Part shown: positions 10,809-22,472 of the stretch, one piece after another | How positions within the stretch are numbered: position 1 is the stretch's first letter | Layout: every line of letters begins with the position of its first letter | Source of the DNA: Acanthornis magna | Taxonomy: Eukaryota; Chordata; Aves; Passeriformes; Acanthizidae | DNA: 64,000 bases | Assembly: GCA_036785705.1 (NCBI GenBank) | Contig: JAWUZG010000138.1 | Coordinates: 1,939,501 to 2,003,500, forward strand | Reading direction: 5' to 3' | Notes under the pieces: generated by a model | Database searches by the model: none | What the model was told of the DNA's origin: nothing | What the model saw: the letters and a program-made list of their open reading frames with translations, nothing else | Made by a program: the position numbers and the translations under genes

Positions 10809-12609
10809 CTGGAAGAGAACAAACAGGCAAGGACAAAGTCCCAAATCAGTCTGGGGAACAGTGAATGAAGACTGGCATTTGTGAAGTGATCAGACCACAA
10901 ACAGCTGATTACTGACAGTTTGCATAGGAAGACCTCAGGATTCCCTGTCGCCTGCTTGATTCTCCTTATGTGCTGGACATTTGACTACTTGGCTACTTTG
11001 CTGGAGGAATTTCCACCCATCGGCACAGATCACGTGCAGAAAGTTTGTCTTCAAAACACACAGTCCTGAAGAACCCACATGAGTGAGCTCTTGAACTGTT
11101 AGAGATCTATGAATGAGAACAGTCTTCCTTTATATGACTCTGGTTTGCTGAGAAAACTGTGTGACAGAATAATTCCACACAACACAGAGGAGGCTGCTAA
11201 TTATGTGATACTGACAGCAAATGAAAAGAGCAAACACCAGTCAGCTTTTACACCAGGAAGTGTACACACACCCTGTAAAATAAAATGCATGTGCAAAACC
11301 TATTCTCTGACATCAAAGTTGTGATTAGCACCCACCAGAGCTAAAGGTTTTATGAAGAATTCAAACGCATTTGGTACAAAATGTTGAGAGTTTTTGAAGG
11401 ATGGAGAAGTTGTTTGCTTACCACATTGTTCTACTCCAAGGTTTATGTGGGGCTTGTGGTCAAAACACATCCCAAAAACTCTTAAGAAATTCTGCAAAAT
11501 CAGGTTGTGCTTCTACAGATCTTTGGGCTGGGAGGTGCTGATGACACTCCCATCTCACCAGAAATATGGACAGAAAGGATCCAGCTTACACCAAACCTGT
11601 TTGTGGGATGCAGGCACATGGCCCAAGAGGGGCTGTGATACTGAGCACATCAGAGGAAAACTGCAAGGGACCATTTCAGCAGAGCATTGTCTGAAAAATC
11701 TCCAGATGCTGAGTGAAAGTGAATGCCTATAAGAATCAGCACCAGCTCCTAATGAGTCCCATCAGGAAAGAGCTGAGGAGAGCTAAAAAAGGTCATTTGT
11801 AGAGAACAAGAATAGAAAAGTGTAAGATTAATTCAGTGATAAAATCTGATTTAATACAAAAAGTTACCAATTTACTGTATAAGGAAGTAGGAACAGTGCA
11901 TTGTACACGATACCATCTCCTCCACACTCTGTGAGCCAGGACCCTCACACCCCTCTCCCTACCCTGCACCAGCAGGGATTTTGCCATCTGCTTTCTCACC
12001 CTCCTCACTGTCAGCCCCACCTGCCCCAGCCTTTCCTGTGCCACCAGCTGCAGCTCAGAGCCTGTGTCCATCTGTCCTGCCTTACCCTGAGTTTCACTGC
12101 TGGCACGTTTCACACTGGGTGCCCATGGGGTGGCTGCACTGGCCAAGAAGGAGGTCCCAGAGGTACCTGTGTCACTTTATCCCTTTGCAGGGGGCCCACG
12201 AAGCTGTGCCCATGTGCATTGCCTTGGACAGGTTGTGTCTGTACCCTGCCCTGCTGCCTGGGCTCAGAAACACAACGCAGGCCTGGCTCTTGCACCAGAG
12301 CTTCCCTTCTGCTGTGTGCCTCCCTTTACTGCCTCCTCACTCGCCACTGTGGCCCTTTCCTCATCTGCTGTGCCCGACCATTCCTGCCAAAGCCTGATGT
12401 GCTGCCACTGCCCATGAAAACACCCCAGGCAGGCCAGAGCAGTGCTGTGCTGCATCCTTGAACAGATTTCATCTGCCATGTCTGTTTTAGCCCTTTAGCT
12501 CCCTCGAGCAGCTCGTGTCGCCTTTCCAGGGGTGTGCCTGCTGTGCAGTTCCCCATCCCCACTGTGATGATCCATCCCCTGCAGGGCTGCAGACCCACTT
12601 TGACACGAG

Positions 12610-12920
12610 CAGCATTAGCCCCTAAACTCTTTATTTAATTCAGGACTAGTGTGGAACGTTCAATAAGTGTTTACATTGCTGTTTTAAAATGTACATTTTT
12701 TTTAACTTCTTGAAGTTGCTGATACGGTGCATCTTTCCAGTGGGAACAGCGGGTGATGACAGAACAATCCAGCAAACTGCATCTGCTTACAGAAATGAGA
12801 CTTTGTTCAACCGAACACTAAATCTTTGATAAATTAGTCAGGGCTTTGGTGACGTACATGTTGAACCAATATGACAGTTTTATATGGATTATGATTATTA
12901 ATGTTTTTCAAAAATAGAGA
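12610..12920. promoter_or_regulatory. candidate conserved non-coding element
   Basis: AT-rich, repeat-free tract with 'ctctttatttaattcagg', 'ggaacgttcaataagtg' and 'gataaattagtcagggc', and a CRE-like 'ggtgacgtacatg' at about 12849-12861. It lies about 2 kb upstream of the exon on that exon's strand, so a regulatory role is conceivable. Motif content alone cannot show it. Confidence 0.22.
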
Positions 12921-13400
12921 GCGTGAGCCAGACATCCACTGTCGAAGCTGCAAGACCACCAGCCGAGGTGAAAGTCTTTCAGGAAGGCTTCTTGCAAGCT
13001 CTGTGTACAATCTCTTTTTACACTCAGAGCATATGCAACATTTTAATTTGCAGTGGGTGTGCCGGGGTCCTCATGTCTGAGCCAGGAGGTCACGCTGTGA
13101 CCCCGCAGACGCAGGCTTCACAGCACACTCAAGCACCACTGGCTCGACGGTGGTTTTTTTTCTGAAGTGAAATTTGGCCTCAAAACATTCCACATTGTTC
13201 CCTCATTTAGGCTGAACTGATTGTATTTACAAAGCTTAGACACACTTTTGAGCCTCAGAGCACATCTCCCATCAACCGCTGCTGCCAACACATCAATCGC
13301 GAGGCCGTGCACAGCACAGGTCGTGTTCTGTCTCTCCCTGCCTGTACATTTTAAATCCATCGAGCTGGACTACCATGGTACATCAAGGGTACTTCCTTGC
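12921..13400. promoter_or_regulatory. candidate regulatory tract with GGTCAC palindrome
   Basis: The tract keeps several CpGs ('catcaatcgcgaggccgtgc', 'cgctgtgaccccgcagacgc') and holds a perfect palindrome GGTCAC-gct-GTGACC at 13088-13102. Half-sites of this kind (AGGTCA/TGACC) are bound by nuclear receptors. The spacing here is five bases between GGTCA and TGACC, not the three of the classical oestrogen response element. Function is inferred only. Confidence 0.22.
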
Positions 13401-13894
13401 AAGGCCCTGGAAATCCTCTGGAGGAGATGCCTGGTTCTGAAGAGAAGCCTCCTTGCTTTCTGCCGTGCAGCAGTGCAGCATGGATGAGGCTCGGGCTCCC
13501 GTGCCCCTCGTCACGCTTGCTCACCAAGGCCCAGGTGGGACTCGGCTGATTCTACCAAATGTGAAGTTTGACAAAGACAATGCCAAGTTGCACTGGGATG
13601 GGGCAGCGCTGGATGAATGGACAGACGGGGGAAGGAGAGGCTGCAGAGCAGCTGCGGAAGGGACCCAGGGGTCCTGCTCCGGGGCCACTTGGGTCTGAGG
13701 CACCCGCGGGCTCTGGCAGCCCAAAGGGACACCGTGTCCTGGGGACATCAGGCCCAGCACCGCCAGCCAGGGGAGGGAGGGGATTGTCCTGCTCTGCTCT
13801 GGGCTGGAGCAGCCTCACCTCCAGGGCTGGGGCAGCTTCGGTGTCACAGTCCAAAAAGGATCTAAAGCTTTAAGAGAGCATCTGAATGAGGCAC

Positions 13895-14066
13895 ACAGAG
13901 GTGGTGAAGGGCCTTGAGGGGCCACACAAGGAGTGCCTGAGAGCACTTGGCTTGTTCAGAGGAGCAGAGCAGACTGAGCTCAGAGCTCTCCAGGGGCTGC
14001 AGCTCCTCCCGAGGGGCAGCTCTGATCTCTACTCTGGGACAGGGACAGGACATAAGGGAATGGCAC
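13895..14066 (+). mobile_element. CR1 LINE fragment lacking the extreme 3' tail
   Basis: Similar to the CR1 segment that lies just upstream of the usual 3' end: 'aagggccttgaggggccaca', 'aggagtgcctgagagcactt', 'ggcttgttcagaggagcaga', 'gctcctcccgaggggcagc', ending 'acataagggaatggc'. The copy stops before the terminal 'gtgagggtggtgag...' block and has no tail, so it is truncated at both ends and considerably diverged. Confidence 0.75.
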
Positions 14067-16868
14067 CCTTGGATGCTGCCTGTCTCCCACTCCTACCTGC
14101 TGAGGAGGTAACAGAGCAGCAAAGCCAAACAGGCTGCCCCTCACCCTGTACCATGTCCCCCCATGTCCCCTTGCCCCTCTCCCCCATCCCCGAGGCAGCC
14201 AGTGAAGTGCCCACAGACACCACAGACTGTTTGGAGTTTGACCTGCTCGGGAAGATAATTGGATAATTCTAAACTATTTTTATGCTATAACATTTTTAAC
14301 TTTTTCTTCGGAAAAATGAACTGAACCATTGAAATTAAATATTATTTTTAGAAGTGGGGAAGAACTTTATCTTCCTGAGAAACAATTTTGGCTTCAGCAG
14401 CTCATCTCCCAGAAAACTAATTGTTTTGCTAGAAAACTCCTAAAATGAAAAATTCACTGTCCGGGTCTCAGCAACCCCCTCACACCTCAGGTCTCCAAAT
14501 GTCAAGGTCCTGGATCAATTTTTTTTGAGTTTCCAGAAGTCAGCTTTGTGCCGAGGTGTGTACCAGAAATACCAGACCAGGGATCTGCCACTCACTGGAG
14601 CTAAACAAACATCTCCTGAGCCCTCCTCTGGGATCTAACACAGGGACAGACACTGTTTCCTCTGCTCTGTGCCACTGCTGTCCTGCAAATGCACCTTAGC
14701 AACCCAAAAAGGAAAGGAAAATAGGAGACGGAGCATCTGTGTGTCACATGAAGCAGAGCTCCAGGGCCGAGCCCAGGGGCTGAGCAGAAGCCTCCAGCAC
14801 CACCTGAGAGATCCCTGCTGGGATGCAGAGCCTGCAGCAGCTGGACCTGGGGCATCTCTGCAGGACTGAGAGCCCTGCTCCTGCTCTAGCCTGTGTGGGG
14901 TTGGACACAGCACCTCGAGGTGCACTTGGCTTCTAACATCTAGAAATGTCTTCAGGAAGGACACTTCCACCAGGCTGGGTCCTGCTTGGGTTACTGTGAT
15001 GGAACTCTGATGGTCTGCGCAAATCTTCTCTGCCCAGCATGGGCCATGCATCTCACCTTGCCCTTCCACTTTCTCTCCTTTCCCCTGTGCCGCTCCTGCA
15101 TGCACCGAGGTGGGAATGAGCAGAGCTTACACTTCCTCAGATATTGGATCCACCAAATCCACCCCTGCTTTGCTGTTTGCTCCACTGGAGGTTGAAGTGG
15201 AGGCAAATACATTTAGCACTAATGCACGTGCAGTATCTCTTAAGCAATCGTGACCCACCATAAAACTTTAAATACACAGAGAGAAAACCCAGGAGAGAGA
15301 TGTTCAGAGATGCAGTTCAGCCTTATCAAATTCTTCACGTGTTTGTTGTGGTGTGTTTGTGTTCCTGGGCTTCTGCTTGCAGGAATGTTGCTGATAAAAC
15401 CATCTCACTAAACATGGCCTTGGTGTGTTTTAGCTGGTGTTTACAGTGCTCAGGCAGTAGGAGTAGCTCTGGATTCCTGGGGGCAAATATCCCGTGAATA
15501 TCTGCACTCGCTTGTGGCAAATGCTGATCAAGTCCTGCTGTGTACAAGCTCTGCAGGGATCCTGCCTGGTCCTCTTTAGAGCTGTGTCAGGTTTGGCAAG
15601 GCAGAAGGCAGCTCTGACCGCTTGCCCTTAACCTAGAACAAGAGGTCTTTTCTCCTCTGAGACCTCCCTGGGCTGCCAGGACATGCGCCACTGCTCTTAT
15701 CTCATGGTTTGCCTGGCAGACCATGTCCCTGTTGGATGATTCCCTGCACTGAGCTCCCTCCTGCCTCCTCAGGGATGCAGAAAGCCCCATCCTGTGACGG
15801 TGCTGAGGGCAATGGAGCCCGCAGGCTGCTTCCCACAGATCGGCACATTCCTCCCATGTCCTGGAGAAGTGACCTGCTCACCACTTCAGCTCCACAGAGC
15901 AGCTGCAGGGCAGGGGGAGCGCCTGGATGGGGCTTTCCCAGAGCACAGGAAGCAAACCCAGGAAATCTGCCACAAGCCTGGATCCCCCCTTCCCCATAAG
16001 TTTTTCTGCGCAGCTTCTTGTGCAAGCCCTGCGTGGGGTCAGTGCCGAGAGCCAGAGAACAGATCTGTGTGAACCATAAAATCTCCACTTGAGGCAAACC
16101 CGCTCAGTGTTTGGTCACAGTGTGATCCCCACGCTCAGCAAGGTTTGCCAGCTCTTTGCACCCCCAGGCGTTTTAGGATAGAATCTCCTTCCCAGCCGCC
16201 AAACTCTCAGTGTGGATATCTGCTCCAAGCTGCCCTCAGGCCGTGTGGCCTTAGACAGCAGTGAAGAGCCCAGCGATGGGAAGTGGCAGTGATCTTCATC
16301 CAGGACAGCTCCTGGCCTCCAGCCTGGGCTGGATGATGAGGTAGAGGGGCTGTTCTCAGGGGAGCAGCTCAGCTGTGGCCTCAGCCCTGTCCCATTGAGC
16401 TGTTTTGAAAAGGAGTGATTTCATTTCTCCTTCATTTTTTTTTTCATAGAAAGAAGATTTAAGTGGTGGAAAATAGTAGAGGAAATGGTGATCAGGAACG
16501 GGTTATTACCTCAGATCCTCCAAAGGCCCACCTCTCTTTCAGTGCTCAAATAGGCTGAAAATATCTGTGACAAAATTGGACTGACAAATTGTGCCATTCT
16601 AAAATAACTGATCTTTGGGTTAATTCCTCAAGAACTCATTCTCTCCTTGTGCATCCATGTTCATGGTGCATCTGCTGACACCCAAAGGCCCTTCCCAGCA
16701 CCAGTACTCCCTCATGCTGCACTGTGAGCATGGGCAGGCTGGTGTGAGCTCTGCAAGGTGATTTATTATATTCTGGTAGCACTCAGAAGATAATGTGGAG
16801 CGTTCCTGTCATGTACAGCACTGCAGGTGGGGTGCATGGGATAGAGAGAGAAGACAAACAGAGAAAAT
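14067..16868. other. non-coding unique sequence
   Basis: An AT-rich tract at about 14255-14480 (taaactatttttatgctata, ttgaaattaaatattatt) interrupts otherwise GC-moderate DNA. Open frames up to 156 codons (14635-15105 minus) and 131 codons (15702-16097 minus) have no domain and no paired splice sites. A T11 run is present at about 16436-16446. I see no repeat family. Confidence 0.55.
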
Positions 16869-17248
16869 TCTTGGAGAAGAGACGGCTCTGGGGACACCTT
16901 AGAGCCCCTTCCAGTGCCTAAAGGGGCTCCAGGAGAGCTGGAGAGGCACTTGGGACAAGGGATGGAGGGACAGGAAAAGGGGCAATGGCTTTAAGATAAA
17001 GAAAAGTATATTTAGCTTTGATATAAAGACAAATATGTGAGGTGGGGTGAGGGTGGTGAAACCCTGGCACAGGTGCCCAGAGAAGCTGTGGCTGCCCCTG
17101 GATCCCTGGCAGTGTCCAAGGCCAGGCTGGACAGGGCTTGGAGCCACGAGGGACAGTGGAAGGTGTCCCTGCCCATGGCAGGGGGTGAAACTGGATGAGC
17201 TTTAAGGGCCCTTCCAACCCAAATAGTCTGTGATTCCATGATAATATC
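16869..17248 (+). mobile_element. CR1 LINE, 3' end fragment (longest plus-strand copy)
   Basis: The match runs from 'ttggagaagagacggctctg' and 'gggacaccttagagccc' through 'gaggcacttgggacaaggg', then the degraded 'ctttaagataaagaaaag' block, 'gcccagagaagctgtggctg', 'gctggacagggcttggagc' and 'tccctgcccatggcaggg', to 'cttccaacccaaatagtctg' and a short 'gattccatgata' tail. This is about 0.38 kb, 5' truncated, with no retained ORF2. The antisense strand carries the largest open frame of the window (354 codons, 16918-17982 minus), whose C-terminal half is reverse-read CR1 and which I reject as a gene. Confidence 0.95.
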
Positions 17249-19336
17249 AGAATTGAGCAGGACTTTAACAGTGAGTCTGAATGATTCTGTTTTGATTTGA
17301 TGACAGATGGTGACAAGGACATGAGGCTGCCGGAGCACAGTGATGTTGCTGGGGTCTTACCCTGTGGCAGCAGATGTCTCCTGGAGGGTAACCCAGCTGA
17401 TGGGCTCTGCCTGCCACCAGGACATCCCAAGGAGGGGTGACACCCCTCTTGATCCTCCAGCCTGCAGTGCTGCAGAAGTGACACTGCTGCTACCTCCCTC
17501 CTTGCTAGCAGATTCCCATGATCATGGGATGTATGGACATGGCTGGCAGATCCAGGATGGGATCTAGGGTGAGCCCAGGGGGACATTTCTGAATGATGAG
17601 CTGTAGGGAAAAGGCAGAGCACTCCTCCTGCTCTGTGGTTGCTGCTGGTTCTGCAAGACCTCATCATTTTCAGCATTAACCTTCCCAAAGGTGACAGATT
17701 GAAACCTTTGCTAAACAATGAGCTTTCTTGGGGAACTGGGAGGGGGCCTGTGCTATACCAAATCCCTTTGCGGACATCTGTGCAAAATCCAGAGGTGTAC
17801 CCACTGCCAGCTGCCTGATGGGACCCAGAGCCCCAGAAGTCTCCAGTAAACATCCAGGGCCTCAGAGCAGCATGGCTTGGGTGGGCAGCCCAGGACAGCT
17901 CTCGGAGCTCTCTCCCTGGCTGGCATCCCTCTGACCATGGCAAAGTACAAGTGCAGGCACTAGAGCCTGGCACTCTGCTCATTGTGCACTCACCAGGGTG
18001 AAACAGGAGATTCTAGAGCCTGCCTGTGAGCAGAGGAGAAGGTGAGATGATCTGTTTCCTTGCCTCTATAAAAAGTGATGGACTCACACTGGCAGTGTGG
18101 CATTAGCTGAGACACTGTACCACTTCCAGGGATAATTCTAGGGTGCTCAACCCTCTTTAGCCCTGGCTTTGTTTGAACTCTCTTCATCCACAGAAACTTG
18201 GAAAATGATTACTTCTTTGCTCCAAATAGTATTTAACGCAGGCCTGATCACTTTACATCCAGCAAAGCCCTCCCCACATCACACACTGCAACAGAAGGTG
18301 CATGTTGTCGTCACTGGCATGGCTGGGAGTAAAAATCTGAGCTCTTGTCCATCATGTTGTCCAAGAGAGACGGGAATTTTGACAAATATCTGTGCAAATG
18401 ACTGATCAGCACCATACTCAGAAGTCTCACCGAGCCAGCACTCTGTGTGTTGGCAGGCAGAGGAGATGGCTCTGTGAAGAGACAGAGCGGAGAGGGGACC
18501 CCATTTACACCCATTGTCTGAAATGCTGGTGCTTCTCATGGCACCACTGCTCCTGTGCACAGGCTCTGTGCTGGCACAGAGGCAGCCCCAGCTCCTGGCA
18601 CTGCGTGGGGAGAGCAGGGCCCGTGCCTGGTGTGAGTGATGGATGGTGGTGTAAGGGATGGATGGCCATGGTGACACTGGGACACTGCACCATGCTCCAG
18701 ACACACAGCAAACAGTCCAGAGGGAAAGGGGGAGAACACAGACATCCACAGAGGGTGAAAATGGAAGCTTTGAGACAAGGAGCAGAGCCTGACTGGGCAG
18801 AGAGACTGCAGGAACCATGGGAGTAAAATTACACTTCTGGATGTCAAAGACAGAGGACAAGGCATCATGTTGACATAGGGCAGCCTGAGCACTCCAGCTG
18901 TCTCAACTCCTGCTTTTGTACAGCATTTATCCAGGGCTGGCCATGGCAACAACCCTGAAGGCATGAATGGCGGGCCCAGGGCAGGGACTTCAGCCTTCCT
19001 ACAGACTTCATGTTGCATAAAGCCCCATGACATGACCCTGGGAGGACTCCAGCACTGTGCTTGGCCCTGACTCCTGTGCCAGGCCCTTGCTCTCCCATTG
19101 ACAACCTCTTTCCATGCTGGGACAGAGGTGGACCACCCAGAAGGCCAAAGCTATAACCCTACTCCCTACATGCCCAGGTCTGCAGTACCATGGGTGGAGA
19201 AGGTGGGTTGGGAGGTGAGCCGTGGCACAAACCTCCACAGTCACCCACGGCTTTTGTCCTGCCCATGGGCCAGCCCTGGGCTGCCAGCATGATGAGTTTT
19301 GTCAGCTGTGGCTTTTGCATTTGGCTCAAGATTAAG
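17249..19336. other. non-coding unique sequence
   Basis: No gene is supported. Open frames up to 193 codons (18279-18860 minus) overlap others on the opposite strand and lack domains. A short interval with good splice signals at 17994-18023 is listed separately. No other repeat or motif cluster stands out. Confidence 0.5.
17994..18023 (-). other. possible 30-nt micro-exon
   Basis: On the minus strand 'accttctcctctgctcacag' (acceptor-like) is followed by 30 nt and then GTGAGTGCAC (donor-like). The length is a multiple of three and the interval has no stop in the frame reading QALESPVSPW. Paired good splice signals at this distance also arise by chance in 64 kb, and there is no neighbouring exon to support it. 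It is on the same strand as the exon at 10579-10808 and lies upstream of it, so it could only be an upstream (probably 5' UTR) exon of that gene, or belong to another gene. Confidence 0.12.
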
Positions 19337-19592
19337 GGAGCCTGCAAGAGAGATGGAGGGAGAATGTTTACAAAAGCCTGGAGTGACAGGACAAGGGGGA
19401 ATGGCTTCAAACCTGGCACAGATCATCCAGGCTGCCCCACCCCTGGAAGTGTCCCAGGCTAGGCTGGACTGGGCTTGGAGAAACCTGGCATAGCAGAAGG
19501 TGTCCCTGCCCGTGGCAGGGGGTGGAACTGGATGGTTTAAGGTCCCTCCCAACACAAACCATTCTGTGATTACTTTATTCTATGATTAGAAG
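19337..19592 (+). mobile_element. CR1 LINE, 3' end fragment with internal deletion
   Basis: 'cctgcaagagagatggaggg', 'gtgacaggacaagggggaat' and 'ggcttcaaac' are followed directly by 'ctggcacagatcatccaggc', so the stretch that normally lies between (the 'ggaagaaattcttccctgtgagg' block) is missing. The rest, 'ggctggactgggcttggag', 'tccctgcccgtggcaggg', 'aaaccattctgtgattactt' and 'tattctatgatt', is typical, including the tail. Confidence 0.92.
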
Positions 19593-22235
19593 CATTTAAG
19601 AATCGCAGCTCATGGCCTACCTAGCATTTGCCACCAGTCCTTAGCTCTGCTCTTGTGCCCAGGGTTATTTCCATGGTGAAACAGTCTGCTAAAAATACTG
19701 CTAGAACTTTACTGGACAACATATTCAGATAGTTCTGAGTTAGATGAAACACCTCCTTATGAATGTGGGTCATACTTGTAGTTTTTAAAGTAATCTTAAA
19801 ATAAACTTAAAAATCTTAAAATAAGCAGTAATGTTCTAAGTATGCTGAAAAGGCTCAAAAAGCAGTTATCAGCCTCAGATTTGTTCTTGCTGCTTGTTCT
19901 GTTTGCAAAACCTCTTTCAGGCTAATCTTGTGAATTTTCCAAGTCTGACTCATGTGTGCTGCGTGCTGGGCCTGGTGGGGTGTGGATCACACCAGGTGCA
20001 GGGCCCTCCACACCTGGGAACAGCCCTGCTCCAGCAGCCTTGGCAGAATGAGGCTTCTGAGAGAAAAAGCACTTCTTTTCTAAACTGTTATTTGATTTTG
20101 TTTAATTTACAAATGCTTAACAACGAGCTGTTTCTGGTGGTGGCAGTGCAACCTGGGCTGGTTACACAGGACAAGCCATGCTCCTGGTTCAAAGGAACTG
20201 CATTGTTTTCAATGCATTAAATCCAGTCCCAGTCAAAACCTTACGGTTTCTAACTTTTCCACTGGGATGGGAATCCCTGGAAGTGACGCTAGTACTTAAT
20301 GCCATCAGCGTCGCTGTTGCCATTGACACTGACACTGCTTTTACCAAGTCGTGGTTCTGACAGCTCCATTGTGAGCAGCTTTCTCATCCCAATGATGTGT
20401 GGGAGATTCTTGAGGCCAGGCCCTCCCACAGGCTTCCCCATCCTACTCTGAGGTACCTGAGCTTATGAGCACAAATGCTTAAAAAGTCCAGGCTGAATTT
20501 TCTCATAGCACTGCATTGGACTCAGAGAAAACTTACTAGCATGGAGAGCTTTTCTGGACTCATCAACCTGGTCCTCCACCAGAAAGGTCTCTTGCAAGGT
20601 TGTTTTGTCTGTGAGGGCCCTGTAGCCCTGAAAGGAGACACCAGCTGAGGTCCCTCAGCCCATGCTGACCCACAGCTTGGGCAGGGCACCTTCTGTCCCA
20701 GCCCGAGGTCTGCTTGCCCTGCTCACATGGAAATACACAGCTCTGGGTCTGTGCATCCCAAGGCAATCTGCTAAAGTCCTGTGGAGCCCAGCTCTGAGTT
20801 CAGGACCTTCCCCCATGTGGATTGTGGCACTGCTGCCACCCGGCAGATCGAGCTGTGGTGATCACCCCCAAGCACTCTCCTGGTGACTCTTGCACCCCTG
20901 CCAGCAGCTGCCTCCCCCCATTTCTGCAGGAGAACATTGGCTTCTCTTGCAGGTCATGTTGATGTCCTCGGTTATGGCTGTGGCATTAAACTGTGTCCTA
21001 ATTTTGCAGCATTTGTGGTTATGTCTGATCTTTGTCTCCCTTATTTTGTTACATTTTAGAAATGCAATAAACAAAATCGTTCTAAAAGAAAGAAAGCATG
21101 GCAGAGATTTGAGATGGAAAATGAGCGCAAACTGGACCCATGCCTCTTCATTAGATGCCAGAGGAGGGGAAGGAACAAAGTGCACAGCGACAAACACTAT
21201 TAATAAAGTGGTGAGGGCAGGTCTCAAAGGGGAGAGGAGCTGGAGGCAGAACCAGCTCTGCAGCCTCAGACAGTCCCACTGCCCAGCACGAGGGCCTCGC
21301 CAGCTTGCGTTGGCAGAGGGAGCATTCAGTGGGTGGGAAAGGCCACAGAGTGACCCAGCAGGGCTTTGGGAAAGGTCCCAGACTGCTGGCAGAGGACTTG
21401 TGCCCACAGGGTGTGTTCCTACTGCAGCACGGACTAACCTGAGCCAGACTAGGGAGCAGTCCTAAGCGTTGGGTGTGTGGTGCAATGTCACCTCTCCAGC
21501 CCAGTGGCTGTGGGTCTGAACCCTGAATACAAACATATCTGGTGACAGGGGTCACGTCCAGCTCTGCTTCTCAGGCTGGTGACTTAGAACCTCCCTTCCT
21601 TTGGCTACCCCACAGAGCAAGTGGCCAGGAAAGGAAGAGCAGCTGCTGATCTCTGCAGAACCTGTCACCACCTTGCTCAGGGTCCAGTGAAACTGCTCTT
21701 GGCCAGACCTCTGTCCCCTGCCCTCAGCTGTTGACACAGGCAGCAGATGGACAGGGCAAAAAAGCCCAGGTGATAGTGAGGGAGACTAAGGCGTGGCTTT
21801 GGTGTGCATCCTGTGCCCCTCACTGCCACAGCACACACTAGCAGAGCTGCCAGGTAAGAACTTCTGACAGGAAACCCCCCAGGGAAACGAGTGCACAGCC
21901 TGTCTGCTTGTGCTCATTGAGGATGTCAAAATGAAGAGTCAACAGAAAGTGCCAACAGCTGCATGGCAGGACCAAAGGGAGTGAGAAGGGACAATTGCAG
22001 TTCAGCCTTCAGATGTGCTCCACAGCACTTTGCTCCAGAGCCACCCATTCTCCACTAAGTCTCCTGTGGTCAGCAGTTCTGGGAGCAGAATTCTGACTGC
22101 AGCCACACCTGGACTGGACCTGAGCTGTGTGAGGGGATTCCCTCTCCAGTGTCTGTGCTACCATGGGTCAGCACCTGAGCCCTGCAGAGTTCACCAGACC
22201 AATCCATTTTCTGAAAAATGCATTGCTGCAACTAC
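19593..22235. other. non-coding unique sequence with AT-rich tracts
   Basis: AT-rich sequence at about 19690-19870, and two tracts that could be conserved elements: 20210-20350, which keeps CpGs in 'catcagcgtcgctgttgcc' and 'ggaagtgacgctagtac', and 20940-21220 ('gcattaaactgtgtcctaat', 'aaatgcaataaacaaaatcg'). Open frames on both strands at 20862-21465 (181 and 191 codons) cover the same interval and cannot both be real. I support neither. Confidence 0.45.
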
Positions 22236-22472
22236 CTTCACCATCCTCACAGGGAAGATTTTTCTTCCTAATATCCAACCTAAACCTACTCTCTATCAGT
22301 TTAAGACCATTTCTCCTTGTCCTGTCACTACAGGCTCTTGTAAATAGTTTCTCTCCATCTCTCTTGCAGCTCCCTTCAGGCACTGGAAGGCCACAATTAG
22401 GTCATCCCAAAGCTTCCCCTCTCCAGGCTGAACAACCCCAATCCTCTCAGCCTTTTCTCTCAGACCAAAGTA
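22236..22472 (-). mobile_element. CR1 LINE fragment, antisense
   Basis: Read on the plus strand, 'cctcacagggaagatttttc', 'tccttgtcctgtcactacag', 'tctctcttgcagctcccttc' and 'ctctccaggctgaacaaccc' are the reverse complement of the CR1 region upstream of the 3' tail. The copy lacks the tail, and the upstream end is truncated near 'tctcagaccaaag'. It is moderately diverged, with no coding capacity. Confidence 0.9.

Larger units (their letters stand above)
10809..13894. other. presumed upstream intron or 5' flank; non-coding
   Basis: No further exon is convincing. The 186-codon plus-strand frame at 11901-12461 lies in pyrimidine-rich DNA and overlaps frames on both strands. An AT-rich tract at about 12610-12920 and a motif-rich tract at about 12921-13400 are listed separately. 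From 13480 to 13890 the sequence is GC-rich with multiple overlapping chance frames. CpG density is not high enough to call an island. Confidence 0.5.

Noticed and set aside
16918..17982. 354-codon minus-strand open frame, the longest in the window
   Set aside because: Its C-terminal third is the antisense reading of the CR1 copy at 16869-17248, the rest has no domain, and no splice or promoter evidence supports it.
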